Assembly (NCBI GenBank): GCA_963576565.1
Contig: OY755046.1
Location: 52,012,786 to 52,076,785 of the forward strand
Origin: Aspidapion aeneum
Taxonomy: Eukaryota > Arthropoda > Insecta > Coleoptera > Brentidae
Length of the DNA stretch: 64,000 bases
Direction: 5' to 3'
A model generated the notes under the pieces. It searched no databases. It had not been told where the DNA came from and saw nothing but the letters and a program-made list of their open reading frames with translations. Each line of letters starts with the position of its first letter. Position 1 is the stretch's first letter. The position numbers and the translations under genes were made by a program. This document shows positions 42,528 through 53,937 of the stretch, piece after piece.

Positions 42528-42964
42528 TTCTAGACATAAGAATTGTTGTGATGAAACTTCCGCGTTGTATTTGTCTCCTCATTTCATTGTATATTTTTAG
42601 CCTTTTGGCCCATGCCGTCTTTCTGAGGGGGCACGCGCGGCCAGTGCCCCAATGCCTCTAAAGAATGGGCAGAATTTTATTTATTTATTTGTTCTTAAAT
42701 CCGTATTGAGTCAATATTTTATTAAAAAGGTATTTATTTGTATGATAAGAATCTGCCGTTACTCCACACGAAAGCACAAATGCCAAGAATTTGCTCAAAT
42801 ATACTATGAAGACATTGACACCAGTGAACTGTTGTTGTCATCGTTTGGTGAAATATCTGAAAATCGGGACACTGAAAAGAAGAAATGACATATTTTAGAA
42901 ATATATAAAGATGCATGAAATTTCATATGTTTGAATTATCTATCTATCTATAGGCCCTATATAT
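42528..42964. other. Spacer without recognised gene
   Basis: A 78-residue plus-strand frame (42652-42888) has no recognisable domain. (TATC)n at about 42938-42952 is the tail of the next element in minus orientation. Confidence 0.4.
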
Positions 42965-43628
42965 ATGCCCAATATCTTCCACTCTTCTCTGTCTGACGCC
43001 GTGTTCATCCATCTAGCTCCCGCATGTTTCTTCAAATCGTCCGCCCATGTCATTTGGGGTCTTCTTCTACTTCTTTGTGATATTTTCATCTATATTTGTT
43101 ATGATTTTAGTTTTAGTGCAGCTCATACTCAAGCCTATATTTTTAGCTGCTATATTAAGTTCTTCCAGCATTATTATCAGTTCTTATTTCTTATCTGTTA
43201 TTAAGGCATATAGGGTGGTTCAAGTACTGTCCGTTTACTTTGATGCAAATTTCTTCCCAATCTAAGTTTTTAAAAACATCTTCTAGAGCCTGGTTTAATA
43301 GTATAGGGGATATTGTATCACTAAGTCTAACACCTCTTCTTATGCGGGTTGACTTGGTTCCTTCGTGTATTTTGATTGATGTTGTTGCTTCGATATATAT
43401 TGCATATTATATCTATGTATCTTTGATCTACACGGCTATTAATTAAATATGCTTTGACTGCCCAGTGCTCAATGCTATCAAAAGCTTTTTCAAAGTCTTT
43501 TAACGCAATATATAGTGAAATGTTGTATTCGTTGGCTCGTACTATTAGGATTCTCATGACTAATAGGTGGTGAACTGAACTGAAAACTTTTCTGAAACCT
43601 GGTTGTTTTTTGATTGAATTACTACTAC
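42965..43628 (-). mobile_element. 5'-truncated RTE-like non-LTR element, copy 1 of a family
   Basis: On the minus strand: QPGFRKVFSSVHHLL and LKDFEKAFDSIEHWAV (about 43600-43450), GVRLSDTISP and ALEDVFKNLDWEEI (about 43340-43250), then the C-terminal DDLKKHAGARWMN...EWKIL at 43050-42970. The stretch from the active site to the C-terminal region is shortened, so an internal deletion is likely. The same 3' end occurs at 58310-58760 (minus) and 63570-64000 (plus). Confidence 0.85.
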
Positions 43629-43631
43629 TAA

Positions 43632-44467
43632 AGCCTTGTCCGCACCAAGAAACATTGTTGAAAACAAAGTTAGTAACAAAGAAGTTAATGACAATATTTT
43701 TCAACAAATTTTCAAACCAAACATTCTCATAAACATTGTTGCGAAATTTGTCTCTAACAAAATGTTGCTGACATTGTTTTGTTACTCCTGTGCAAATACA
43801 TTCGTCCAGACTGATTTCGACAGTTGATAGTAAAAGTACAGCAGAAATGGATGACGGTGATATTGATATTATTATTGGGGCAGCAGCATGTGTAGTAATA
43901 TATGAAACAAATAAAAGGACGAGAAAAAAGATGTAGGTACGTTCATTTTTAAACTCTCGCTGGAACTGACCTATCAAACTTTTAGTTTTTTTTTCAACTT
44001 CACCACGATCGCTGTCCAAACGAGCAGCTATTTTCCCCCATGCGTCATACTTCTTTTGCTTATTCTTGTAATCTTTATCAGTTGCATCCCAAAGGATTGA
44101 TTTTTCACGAAATATTTCTATTAACAGAAAAATTTTTTCCCTTGACCACTCCATTGCGTACCAATTCAAGACTAAATAATAAATTCGTTCGAGAAATAGC
44201 AAAATATTTATGCCGTTCGCACCAAAGTTTCTGACATCTTACATTTCTTTGATCTTTACCGACAAGTGATGGGAAACAGAATCTTGTTGATAACATTGTT
44301 AGAACCATATTGTCAGCAACATTGTCGTGTTGTTTTCTACATTTGTTACCAACAAAGTTACTCAACAAAAGTTAGGAACAAATGTTATTAACTTTTCCAA
44401 TTAAATTTCTAAACTTTGTTAGTAACATTGTTAGAAACACATGTTTACCCTTGGTGCGGACAAGGCT
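43632..44467 (-). mobile_element. PIF/Harbinger-like element with MADF exon (836 bp)
   Basis: The termini AGCCTTGTCCGCACCAAG and CTTGGTGCGGACAAGGCT are perfect inverted repeats. TAA flanks both ends (43629-43631 and 44468-44470), matching the TWA duplication of PIF/Harbinger. Both subterminal regions are full of AACATTGTT / AACAAAGTT blocks, possible binding sites. The single recognisable coding piece is a MADF/Myb-SANT-like exon, the type of DNA-binding accessory protein that these elements encode besides the transposase. The transposase itself is absent, so it is non-autonomous. Confidence 0.85.
43939..44154 (-). CDS. MADF/Myb-SANT-like exon in the Harbinger element
   Basis: From the ATG at 44154 about 72 residues show the MADF pattern: LIEIFREKSILWDATDKDYK, then KYDAWGKIAARLDSD and VEKKTKSLIGQFQREFKNER, with the spaced Trp/Leu residues and the basic third helix. 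In PIF/Harbinger elements such proteins bind the termini and help bring in the transposase. A GT just after KNER at about 43938 is a possible splice donor. Without splicing the frame runs on through the transposon end into the RT remnant and stops at 43327, giving a 291-codon chimeric frame that is unlikely to be a real protein. Confidence 0.65.
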
Positions 44468-44470
44468 TAA

Positions 44471-44954
44471 AACTTATCACACGTCAAGTATTTTTTAGTC
44501 CAAAAATAAATTCCCTTTATTTATATTAATTATATAAATTTAGAAAGGTCACGGACTTTAAATTATTATATACAATCTGTGTGCGTTAAAATTTAAAAAA
44601 TAAACGAACGGGGGTTAATTATATCCGGATAGAAATTATTCAAAGTTAAATTAAATTAAATTAAAAACGAAATAAAAATTTTTAGTTAAATTAAGCGTTC
44701 GGAACATGTGTAGCGTACACAACAGACACACACTCGCACACGGAACAAAACACATTTTATAATAAAATAAACAATCATATTCTATATATATGTTTAAAAT
44801 ACAAAATCGCGAATCCCAATTTTGTTCCGGATAGGAGTCAGTATAACCTCAAAAATAAGTATCTTTTTCCTCGCAGAAAACAAATTTAATTAACTACTCC
44901 TGTGATCAAATCTTAGTCGGTAATCACAAATAGTAATTTACTCTAGTAGGTAAA
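44471..44954. other. AT-rich spacer
   Basis: Nothing recognised. Confidence 0.4.
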
Positions 44955-45122
44955 AGTCATGAGCGCACTCAGGGAAGGGTGCACCTCATGGCCCGGCCCC
45001 CCACAAACCTAAGATTTTCTTAGATATTCTCCACATATCTAATAAATTAAATGATAAAATAGCATCAAATAAGACATCATGAGGCCTCACCCCCCCTAGA
45101 CAAATTCCGGAGTGCGCCACTG
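44955..45122. mobile_element. Degenerate hAT-like MITE
   Basis: The right end reads CCGGAGTGCGCCACTG. The left end AGTCATGAGCGCACTCAGGG is its eroded inverse. It has GC-rich CCCGGCCCCCC and CACCCCCCC blocks and an internal CCACATATCTAATAAAT like that in 53938-54110. No clear 8-bp duplication remains. Confidence 0.5.
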
Positions 45123-45527
45123 AAAATGTGGACAACAGTGAAATTTTTTTTTATGTTGAATTATGTGGGTAGAACTTCTCTGTAAATCTGATTATGAAGT
45201 GAATTCGTATGGTGGGTATTCACGCATTTTTAGAGCTTAAAAAAAGGCGAAAGAGTATTTAACTTTATAAGACACTAGTTTTAGGTTGGTTTATAAAAAA
45301 ATATATTTAAAAAAATTGTATTTATTAAACAAAGAAAACATTTTTTGGCCGAAATTAACTTACAATAAATTTTTAAAAACATAACAAAATAAAGATCTGC
45401 ATACTTATCAAAGTAACGAACCTGCCTGAAAATCAAAATCAAACAAATATTTAAAAAAAAAATAATACTTAAACGAATGTTTTTTATCGAACAATTAGTT
45501 TCTCCAAATGAACTCCATGAAAAATCA
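45123..45527. other. AT-rich spacer
   Basis: Nothing recognised. Confidence 0.4.
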
Positions 45528-45935
45528 ACCTTGAAAATAGTTTTTTTGTATATATCTCAGGAACGAAAGCTACTACGAAGTTTTTGGTTATAACAGAAAT
45601 TATTGAAAAAAAATGCGTTTTGCTATATTCCGAAAACCGCATATTAATGCAATGCTCCGTTAAAACGTCAGCATTTTTAAACTTTTTTAACTGTCAAAAA
45701 ACTACGACCATGAATGAATTTTAACCAAAGTTAATCTGGTTACAGTACTTAACACTATTTTACCTAAAACGTTCATGAAAATCGGCGCAGCTATTAAGAA
45801 GCTATTATGTTACAGACAGACATACACACACACATACAAAGACGTCACGACGATATTGCTAAAATAGGTGAAAATATACCCAAATAACACATTTTCGACG
45901 TTATCTCTAGCCATTGCTACGCGGGCTAAGAGGAT
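45528..45935 (+). repeat. Dispersed ~510-bp repeat, copy 1 (left end missing)
   Basis: Shares TATCTCAGGAACGAAAGC, TTTTTGGTTATAAC, ATATTCCGAAAAC, CACGACGATATTGCTA and GCCATTGCTACGCGGGCTA with copies at 56085-56596 and 63030-63552. It has a (CA)n block at about 45820. Non-coding. Confidence 0.8.
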
Positions 45936-46420
45936 AAAAATATGTTTTTTATATTTATATAAATATCAACAAACCTTTCACTAAACATACATGCCAAATT
46001 TATGAGTTCATTGACTCGTGCACTCTGACCTGTTGCTGAGCTCGTACTGAAACACAGTGTTGTCGCTATAAGAAAAAATCTTCTTAATTTCGAGAAAATC
46101 GATTGTTCCACTATAGTACTATAGCATCTCACTGTAGCCGACTCTCCTCTATTGGTATAATATACGTTAGTATGATGTTGTTTTAAAATTTAAATTTATT
46201 GGATAAATAACTTGATGCTTCTGGGTTTGTTTTATCACTATAATGTTTAAATTAATCATGAATCAGTGATAACTACACTAAACCGTATAGCGCCATCTAT
46301 AAAATAGAAGAGAAACTAATAACAATAACTGCAATGTAAAGTAAAGAAAAATCTCTTCCTGCCCACGACAAACTATTCTCTCAGCACCAATTTGCGGAGT
46401 TAGAAGCAAACAATATTTAG
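45936..46420. other. AT-rich spacer
   Basis: Nothing recognised. Confidence 0.4.
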
Positions 46421-46715
46421 GGCCCATCGCACCGTTTCTACGCCAAAAAAATACCTTATTTCCTAAAATTTTGTTGCACCGAAATTAAAGGCAGACTTAT
46501 TCCTTTCTTAGTGTTGTTAAAATTAAGACACCTTTTTTCGTGACTTTACTATTCCTTAAGAGCTGCTTAAAGATAAGATGCTGGTCACATAATGTTACTC
46601 GTCTGGCATAGCCATAGCAACTGACAATACCTACAAAAAAGCAAAGTGATGGGATTAAAGAGAAGGTGTCTTTTTGTGTTTTGTGAGTAAATAAAGTATA
46701 AAACATGTTTTATTT
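46421..46715 (+). mobile_element. One-armed copy of the 41141-41655 foldback family
   Basis: It begins GGCCCATCGCACCG and follows the arm through GGCAGACTTATTCCTTTCTT, TTCCTTAAGAGCTGCTTAAA and into the loop region (GATGCTGGTCACATAATG). It has only one arm, so it is a deletion derivative, or else the ancestral non-palindromic form. Confidence 0.75.
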
Positions 46716-47826
46716 AAATAAAAACTGTAAAAAAAATTAAATAAATAAAAATCTTTCTTGCGAAAGATAAGGCTAGATTTTGATTCTTTTGGCACTATGA
46801 CTTTATGAAAAAAATTTATTTATGTATCGATTACAAAAAGATTTGTAAGAAAGAAAAATAATTTAGATAAAGTTTTCTCTTCTACTTTTTATTACAGTAT
46901 TTTCATCTAATTTTCGGGTTAATTGTTGTTCACAGCCTGGTAGGTACAGCGCTAAGGGTAGGATAGGACTGAGTAGTGAGGGAAAACCCTTGAATTTAAA
47001 TTAAACTACACGGCATGATGTGACAATTCGATTTTCCTTTTTGCCTTTACACTTTACCCTAATTTCATTATAATTTTTAGTCCTTTGGTTGTACCCACGA
47101 GGACACCCTAGTTCCACAAAAATCACCATTTCGAGTTTATCATCTTCCAATATTCCTCAAAAAATTCAAGAACTCTTTTTTTTCAATACTATTTTAAAGG
47201 CGGCTTGACACAGAAGAAATCATGGCTTTTGACAAAACTATTTTGGAAAGTACTGGGTGTTGTTGTTTTTCCATAGTTCAACAATTTGGTTGGTTGAAAC
47301 AGCGGCGTTGCCTGATTGAGTCACAAGGTGTTCGCATCTTAACAAAAGAGAGGAGATTTTTGCTGGGTGCAACAAATTTAAAAATAAGGTATGCCTAAAA
47401 TTAAAGCAATCCATAGTTAACAAAGGAAATTTTAAAAGTCGGTGCGAGGGATCCTAAGAGCCGTAAATTTTATTACCCTTGTATATTTGGTGTTGTTTTG
47501 ACATACAAACCCATACTTCCAATAGGCCAGCATAAGTGGTGTAAATAAATAAATATATAGGTAGATGTTATTCAAAATAATTAAATTGAACACAGGGGAT
47601 GAAGGCCCACATATTAAAGCAAAAAACACGAGGTTGAAATTGTAAAACAAATACAGAAATCGGAAAACAAAACATTGATTTCAATTTGAGTTTTTTTTTT
47701 TGCTTTTTGTGTACATAGTGTGTTTTGTAAATTTTTGTTAATTTACGTTTATTCTATTTCTATAGAGATTTTTATTGTCAAAATTTAATTAGAACTTAAG
47801 TTTCTCACAACGATCTCTAGATTAAT

Positions 47827-47830
<4 letters not shown>
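46716..47830. other. Spacer without recognised gene
   Basis: AT-rich. Small frames at 47238-47423 and 47432-47650 (minus) show no recognisable domain. Confidence 0.4.
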
Positions 47831-47857
<27 letters not shown>

Positions 47858-47883
47858 TGAGAGCGAGAGCGAGAGAGAGAGAG
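47831..47883 (+). repeat. (GA)n microsatellite
   Basis: About 26 dinucleotide units with three interruptions (GTGAGAGCGAGAGC). Confidence 0.95.
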
Positions 47884-48275
47884 TAGGCTGCGCAGGAGGT
47901 GCTACCTTTCCATTTTGACTTTTACTCTCCTATGATATTCTGTACAACATTGACAAACACTTGAGAAATCACAAAGTTCACAGAATACCACCGGTGATTA
48001 GAACTAGAGAGAGAAAGGATGCAATGCTTAGCATTCATTGTATGATCTCACTCTAAAAAAACTCTTTAAATATTTGCCTCAGTAGTGTGCCATATACGTA
48101 ATGTATAGCCGTGGCCGTTCCAGTTACTTCGTATATAATTGATTCGTTTCTCAGCTATTATTTGACGACGATGAGTTTGTCGTGTCTCTCTTTTTTAAAG
48201 ATATGTCCTACTATCTATCCACTCTGTCATTTTAATTGGTTTTTAAATTAAGAAAATTGTGTTTTTTTATTTCAG
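47884..48275. other. Spacer, possibly intronic
   Basis: No gene recognised. It ends with a pyrimidine-rich TTTTTTTATTTCAG, a good 3' splice-site match. Confidence 0.35.
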
Positions 48276-48368
48276 AAAGAAGCCATGAAAGAAGCAGATA
48301 AAAAATCGACATCGACCAGAAAAGCTAAAGAAAACCAATCACTTAAGTGCTCAAAGACTGTAGTGTAG
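48276..48368 (+). CDS. Candidate terminal exon, lysine-rich (weak)
   Basis: Immediately after TTTTTTTATTTCAG, 30 codons are open in phase 0 and end with TAG at 48366-48368. AAAATAAAAG, a possible polyadenylation signal, follows three bases later. The peptide is basic (KEAMKEADKK then TSTRKAKENQ) and has no recognisable domain. No upstream exon was found. The match to splice and polyadenylation signals in AT-rich DNA can easily be chance. Confidence 0.15.
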   Translation, partial: KEAMKEADKKSTSTRKAKENQSLKCSKTVV

Positions 48369-49369
48369 TGAAAATAAAAGAAAATAGACGCAAAAAACAA
48401 TACTAAAAGAGACCAAACTAATAAAGCTAGAGGTAAAAAAAATGCTATATGGTTTAAATACGGGAATAATAGAGTGCGAGTCCATTAAAAAAAAAGACTC
48501 TATCGATAGCTACTCTGAAGAGTAATTATTTCGTTCAAGTGGACACATTTTGGGTTATTACTGACTAAACTGACAGTATTCTCCAAAATGCTTCATTTAC
48601 CAGAAAAAATGCTCTCAGGAGCATTTCCCTCAAATAAACACGCACCCTACGGAAAAAAATAACATTACTCACATTAGAAAAAATACTTTTTTTTCTGTTG
48701 AGTGCTACTTAACTCAAGACCTTTTCATGAAAATGATTAACCTCCCGTCCTCCAATATCTCTTTTCTCTTACTTCTAATCTAGAAGGTTTCTCTCCTAGT
48801 CACGAGTATTCTTGCAAGATAATAATCTATTCTCCTTTTTGAATTCTCTTCAATTGGTCTATACAATGGAAGTGTAAACACTCTAACAAAAAATTATGAG
48901 GACACGATAATTTTTTTAAAAATTACTCCTTTGTTGGGGTGAAGCTTAACACTTAGATTTAAATACGGAACATGAATGAGTAAAATTTTATTGGAAAAAG
49001 TTGTTCATTGCCGTTGAAGTGCTTTTAATGGAAGCAATAATTCACCTTGTTTTATATAATTTGCTAGGATCAAAGGGTGTAACTAATAACGCTAAGAAAA
49101 GCCATGGGATGATATTGAAAACATTTTGGTCATAGCAATATTCCAAGTAGTTCTGTAAGTAGCAATCCACAGCTACAAACAGATTCCACAGTACCGACTT
49201 ACAGCTTCATTAAGAAATTTTCTGAAATATATCTAAGCAGAGAGGAGCGGTCGAGAAGGACACCGTTATTCCGATCATTACAATCGAAGGGTCTAAAACG
49301 GACAGAAGGTATAGGATCCGGTATGTTTTCTACATAGCTAGGAATTGCAAGCATATACGTTATATTTCG
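48369..49369. other. Spacer without recognised gene
   Basis: Nothing recognised. From about 49180 the sequence becomes GC-richer and may belong to the non-LTR remnant that follows. Confidence 0.4.
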
Positions 49370-49960
49370 TATATGCTTTGGAGTCCTACAAGATCCCTGA
49401 TTACTGCACCAACTTCCAGGAGGAAATATTTGCTGCGCTGTAAGAAATCAATCTCCTTAACCGGCACGGCGTCTTCATCCTGCGATCCCAAGGTATATCG
49501 CAATTTGCAAGGACAACCAGTCTGCAGTTAAGGCGGCGGACTTCCATAGCACTCACTCGAAATTCGTTCAAAAATGTCAGGAGAATTTGTTGTTGTTGAG
49601 TTGGGAAGCCGTTATCGGGTCGTTCTTTGTTGGGTTCCAGATTACTTAAGCATACCTTATAGATTACTTAAATCAGGCGTGGACAATCTGGTGATCATCT
49701 GAGAAAAATGCTGATATTACAGGCACTGCCTCTTTGGACTAAGTACGTGATATGTTTAAATAAACCACCAAACGACTACCAGCGTAGTTGCAGGGACAAG
49801 GAAGAACCAGAGAGCATAACACATCTGTTTTGTAAACACCATGCTCTTGCCAGTATGCGTTTCAAGCGCTCTAGATCTTCCAAACTTCCAAGATCTAGAG
49901 GAACTGAGAGATTTAGAGACAGATCTAAAAACAGCTGTGGCTGGTTTTATTGAGCTCTTA
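49370..49960 (+). pseudogene. RNase H and C-terminal remnant of a non-LTR retrotransposon
   Basis: The block FQEEIFAAL (about 49407) resembles the xFQAExxAI start of RNase H in R1/LOA/I-type elements. Further on, CRDKEEPESITHLFCKH (in 49708-49953) is the zinc-binding C-terminal motif with ExxxHxxCxxxxL spacing, followed by ALASMRF. Downstream, EDLEELRDLETDLKTAVAGF is readable in the adjacent frame. Several stops and shifts separate the blocks. Confidence 0.6.
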
Positions 49961-50054
49961 AGCTCTCTGTTTCTTATGTCAACTCAGAAAGGCTTAAGGC
50001 TACTTTCATGAAATTATTTTGATGCATATGTGGTATCACAACGAACCAGAAGGT

Positions 50055-50230
50055 CTTTTTACACAGGTTGCCTACAGAATTTGACCAGTCATGTGAACTT
50101 AACTGGATAACTGTAGCTGCGTTATCGGTTTTTCCACAAAACAAATCGTTTAAGGCAACCCGGTGACCTAGATTTTTTATCTGATTACAGTTAGCCAGTC
50201 AGGTTCATGATCTTTCGAATTCTGTAGCTA
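50055..50230 (-). mobile_element. MITE, copy 2 (inverted relative to 32760-32928)
   Basis: Its reverse complement shares CTAACTGTAATCAGATAAAA, AACGCAGCTACAG and CCTGTGTAAAAA with 32760-32928. The left terminus CTTTTTACACAGG is intact; the right end is eroded. Confidence 0.7.
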
Positions 50231-51368
50231 AATTGTTGCTGCGTTCGGTATTTGCATCTCAGACGGGACGGATTTTTGGTCACATGATTACAGATTAGCC
50301 TGAATCGATCAAATTTTTATAAATGGTAATAACCTTAAATATAACCAAAAATATTATGTACATATTGCAACTCACGCCCAGCTATAATTTTGACAAAATT
50401 TTCTTGTGATGTCACAAATTTATATAATTTGTTGCCTTCAACATCAAATAATTCGATTTCAATCTTTTTACTTAAAAAAATTGTGGTTTTACCCCTCCAA
50501 AAAAGTAGGTACACACAAGAGACTCTGTATGTATGAGTTGTGATTGACATATTTTAAAGAAATAGAGACGCGACAAACCCTTCAACGTCAAATTTATTTA
50601 ACTCAAAATGACAGGATGAAAATATCGGTCCTCTATATTCTAGCGATGTTTAGAGAGAGACGCACCTCCTGTCCTTGTTAATTCATAAGCGTCGGAAAAT
50701 AAAAATAAATGATTTTTAACAAAACCTATACAGGGGGTGCGGACCAACGTATTTGTTTATATGTTGCAAGATGATTGATGTCACTTACCGCTCACAATTT
50801 AAATTATTTTAGTGAAACGCCAATGAACTTGGCAAGAAAATAACTAATAAATGTTAATTTTAGTGATTTTGATGAGTTTGTCAAGTCCCTCTTTTGTAAA
50901 AATATGTCGTACATACAGGGTCCCTAGTACACAAAAGCTAAAATGGTCAAAAAGAAAATTGAGATGCTAGATTCTGATAATCTTCTGGAAAAAAAATACG
51001 AGGGCTCAAACCTTCATTGGAAAACCCTTTATAGACCTTTTGTAAAATAATAACAATGGAAAAGTCTTTAAACTATAAAGTACTCGTTACATCGTAATGT
51101 TACATCTTTCCGTGCTCGAAACCCACCTATAACTAATAAAACCTTTTAGGGAGTTCATCGCAATTGAATAAAACTCAAGTTTCTGCTTGCGATAGAGAGT
51201 TTCTTTAGTATACAAACGAAGGTTTTACTCACTGAATTAAGTAGTTTTCTTTTTGAGTTTCTGCGAAAAGGATATTTGATATGCTTTTCCGATTTCAAGT
51301 GAGTGTTCTAAGAGCTCTTTCACCACCAACTCAATTACTGTTAAAAGATACAAAAGCTATATCACACT
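50231..51368. other. Spacer without recognised gene
   Basis: A piece GTCGTACATACAGGGTCCCTAG at about 50908 is one arm of the dispersed palindrome family. A 71-residue minus-strand frame (50335-50550) is not supported. Confidence 0.4.
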
Positions 51369-52518
51369 CAGTTGCGGCTGGTCACGTTATAAATTGGGGT
51401 GGGGGGCAGAAATTTAAAATGCATAAAAAATTAGATAAAAAACTTACCGAAATAATTTTATTTTAGTATTTTCCAAACAAGCAGCTACTTGGTGTAGTTT
51501 TTAGTTTATTTGTTTATAGATAAAGTCCATTCGCCTTTCTTTTTTATGGCCCCGTAAAGCAACCTCAAAAATCTCACAGAATTTGAAACAGTCTATTACC
51601 CTACTAAGAATATGTCTAATTTTTGTCACATTTTTATTATGTTCGGTAATGTTTTGCCTATAGGCACAATTCAGTTGGCACCTTATATCAGTCTTGCCTG
51701 GCATAGAAAATTCTATGTGGTTATTTAAATGAATACCACTTATTTTGTGTCCTTTTAACTTTTCTTTATATTGCTTGATATCATACATCCCCTTTGCCAC
51801 TCACGCAGGATCACTTCGTGGATTGTTCATAACAATACAAATAAAGCAAAAAAAGCATTTCTTTTTTCAAAACCGCACAACCAGTTTTTAGCATCGTATA
51901 ATTTTTTATTAAATTTTCTATTATAAGTTTTTTTGGAACACCCCTCGGCATTACTTAGACCAAAATTTTGGTGAATTTTTAGGTCCGGTCTATGTGGCCC
52001 CAAAGATTTTATTTGTAATCGAAGTTCATATGTCAACGTATTTAAATTTGCCCCGTTAATTATGTAATCGACGGTATGTATTTCCATTTTTATAAACAAA
52101 CGATAACAAAAACAAACAACCTACTCAAATCAAAACAAACACATACGTCTTCACTAAGGATAGAATCGGCAACATTTAGGAAGGGCAACGAACGTTTTAG
52201 CACTATGAATATGGCCGACGTCAACCAAAAACAAACATTCCTCCCGCCCCGCGCGAGAACAGCCACCCATACAATACACCGCTGAAAAACGGGTGAAATT
52301 GAAATCTTGTTCCGCGCGGTGCTGCCGGCTTAAATATTTACGCTGAAAAAGTTTTCCCAATTAATCGCTTGTTGGTAACTGCAGATAATAAAAAGAACTA
52401 GACAATCATGTCGTAAGGGAAGATTTAACTTTTTTTAAATAAATCAATTAAAAATACTGTTTGTTGTCTTGTTTTGAGAGGGCACTCCCTGTTGCCCTCC
52501 TTGTAGCCGCCGCCACTG
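51369..52518 (-). mobile_element. hAT element, 1150 bp, with partial transposase
   Basis: The left end is CAGTTGCGGCTGG and the right end, reversed, is CAGTGGCGGCGGC. The flanks ATCACACT (51361-51368) and ATCACACT (52519-52526) form an exact 8-bp target duplication. Inside, on the minus strand, is the N-terminal part of a hAT (ZMYM1/TTF-like) transposase. The catalytic and dimerisation regions are absent, so this is a deleted, non-autonomous copy. Confidence 0.9.
51501..52099 (-). pseudogene. N-terminal hAT transposase (TTF/ZMYM1-like) fragment
   Basis: Two open frames (52099-51827, then 51800-51501) are joined by a frame change around 51810. The first ends KKLYDAKNWLCGFEKRNAFF, the Trp-aromatic start of a TTF/BED-like zinc finger. 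The second contains YKEKLKGHKISGIHLNNHIE (the Hx5-7H of the finger), then RQNITEHNKNVTKIRHILSR and EVALRGHKKE. This is the usual run-in to DUF4371 in this hAT group, where RGH is the familiar block. The frame ends soon after, so no catalytic Asp or Glu is present. Confidence 0.75.
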
Positions 52519-52526
52519 ATCACACT

Positions 52527-53040
52527 TATTTTTATTCCGCATTATGAGCATATACCGGGTGACCCAAAAAAACCCGACTAAAAGTTTTTGATTATAACAT
52601 TCGAACTATAGCATCGACGTTAAGGAAGCAAACTGCAATCTAAAAGAGAATTGATCAGGCTCTTGAGTAAAACTATCTTTTGTTCAACATTTTAAATTCC
52701 AAGATGGCAGACAGAATCAAATTTGACCCTTCAAATAGGCTTGTTTATTGTTATGTTCCGTAAATTTTTTAAAATGTTTTCTGTATTCGTAAAAAGTCCT
52801 AGTTTGGCCCCGAACAACGAGGTATGAGAATCATTAAAATCGGTTTAGGGTTTCCCGACAAATTATTACATATTTCAACCATTGTTTTACAAATATACGA
52901 TTCCCTGAATTGATTATAAAATAATTTTGACTAACTGATTTTAATGAATTAAAAAGCTTAATGGTGAAGATTAATAATTATTGCTTTTTAATGATCACAA
53001 TCGAAATTTGCCGTTGTCCTAAAATTGAAGATGGAGGATA
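52527..53040. other. Spacer, possible TE end
   Basis: A TACCGGGTGACCCAAAAAAA block at about 52553 resembles termini of dispersed insect elements, but no partner end was found. Confidence 0.35.
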
Positions 53041-53850
53041 AAATTTTTACGGTTACCACTACCTTGTTCTGAGGACCAGCCCGTAAATTAACTTATTTAT
53101 TTAACCTGGGCTTAGGATACCTACTGAGATTGACTGTCTTCGTAGAAATGTTAGATTTTTGTCTCAGACCAGAGGCTACCCTAGCTGATATCGCAAATTG
53201 GTAGTTGGTTTTCTAAAGTGGTTATTCACATTTCATTTTTCCTTTTCATAAAATCTGAATTGTGCCATACTTGAGGATGTCTCAGGAGACTGTAACATCG
53301 ATGTATACGGCTACCACTACCTTGTTCTGAGGACCAGCCCGTCAATTAACTTATTTAGTCTCAGGCCCGAGGCTACCCTAGCTGATACCGCAAATTTTTA
53401 GTTGGTTATCTAAAGTGGTTATCCACTTTTCAGTTTTCCTTTTCAGATTTTATCACCTTCATTTCATCGCCGTTCAATTCATTTTGGTTGTGCCGTACTT
53501 GAGGATGTCTCAGGAGACTGTAACATTGATGTATACGGCTACCACTACTTTGTTCTGAGTACCAGCCCGTAAATTAACTTATTTAGTCTATGACCAAACG
53601 TCAAAAAATTCCTTTCACATTTAATATTGAACGTGGGCTAAGGATACCTACTGAGATTCACTATATCTGTCTTCATAGTAATGTTAGATTTTTATCTCAG
53701 ACCCGAGGCTACCCTAGCTGATACCGCAAATTGGCAGTTGGTTTTCTAAAGTAGGTATCCACATTTCATTTTTCCTTTTCGGATTTTAATACCTTCATTT
53801 CATCGCCTTTCCATTCATTTTTTGCCGTACTTGAGGATGTCTAAGGTCCC
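53041..53850 (+). repeat. Tandem array of MITE-derived units (three, ~230-260 bp)
   Basis: CACTACCTTGTTCTGAGGAC recurs near 53055, 53315 and, as a variant, 53545. The units share GAGGCTACCCTAGCTGAT, CTTCATTTCATCGCC and TTGAGGATGTCT. The sequence corresponds to the MITE at 26745-27043, here tandemly repeated rather than bounded by inverted ends. Confidence 0.85.
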
Positions 53851-53937
53851 TAAAAATCGGGATAAAAAGTAAACTTTATATGCCGAAAGTGCGAAAACAT
53901 AGTTTTTATTTAACGTTGGTATTAATTTCCGTTCAGG

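Noticed and set aside
52553..52575. TACCGGGTGACCCAAAAAAA as the start of a TIR element
   Set aside because: No matching opposite terminus or target duplication was found within the next several kb.
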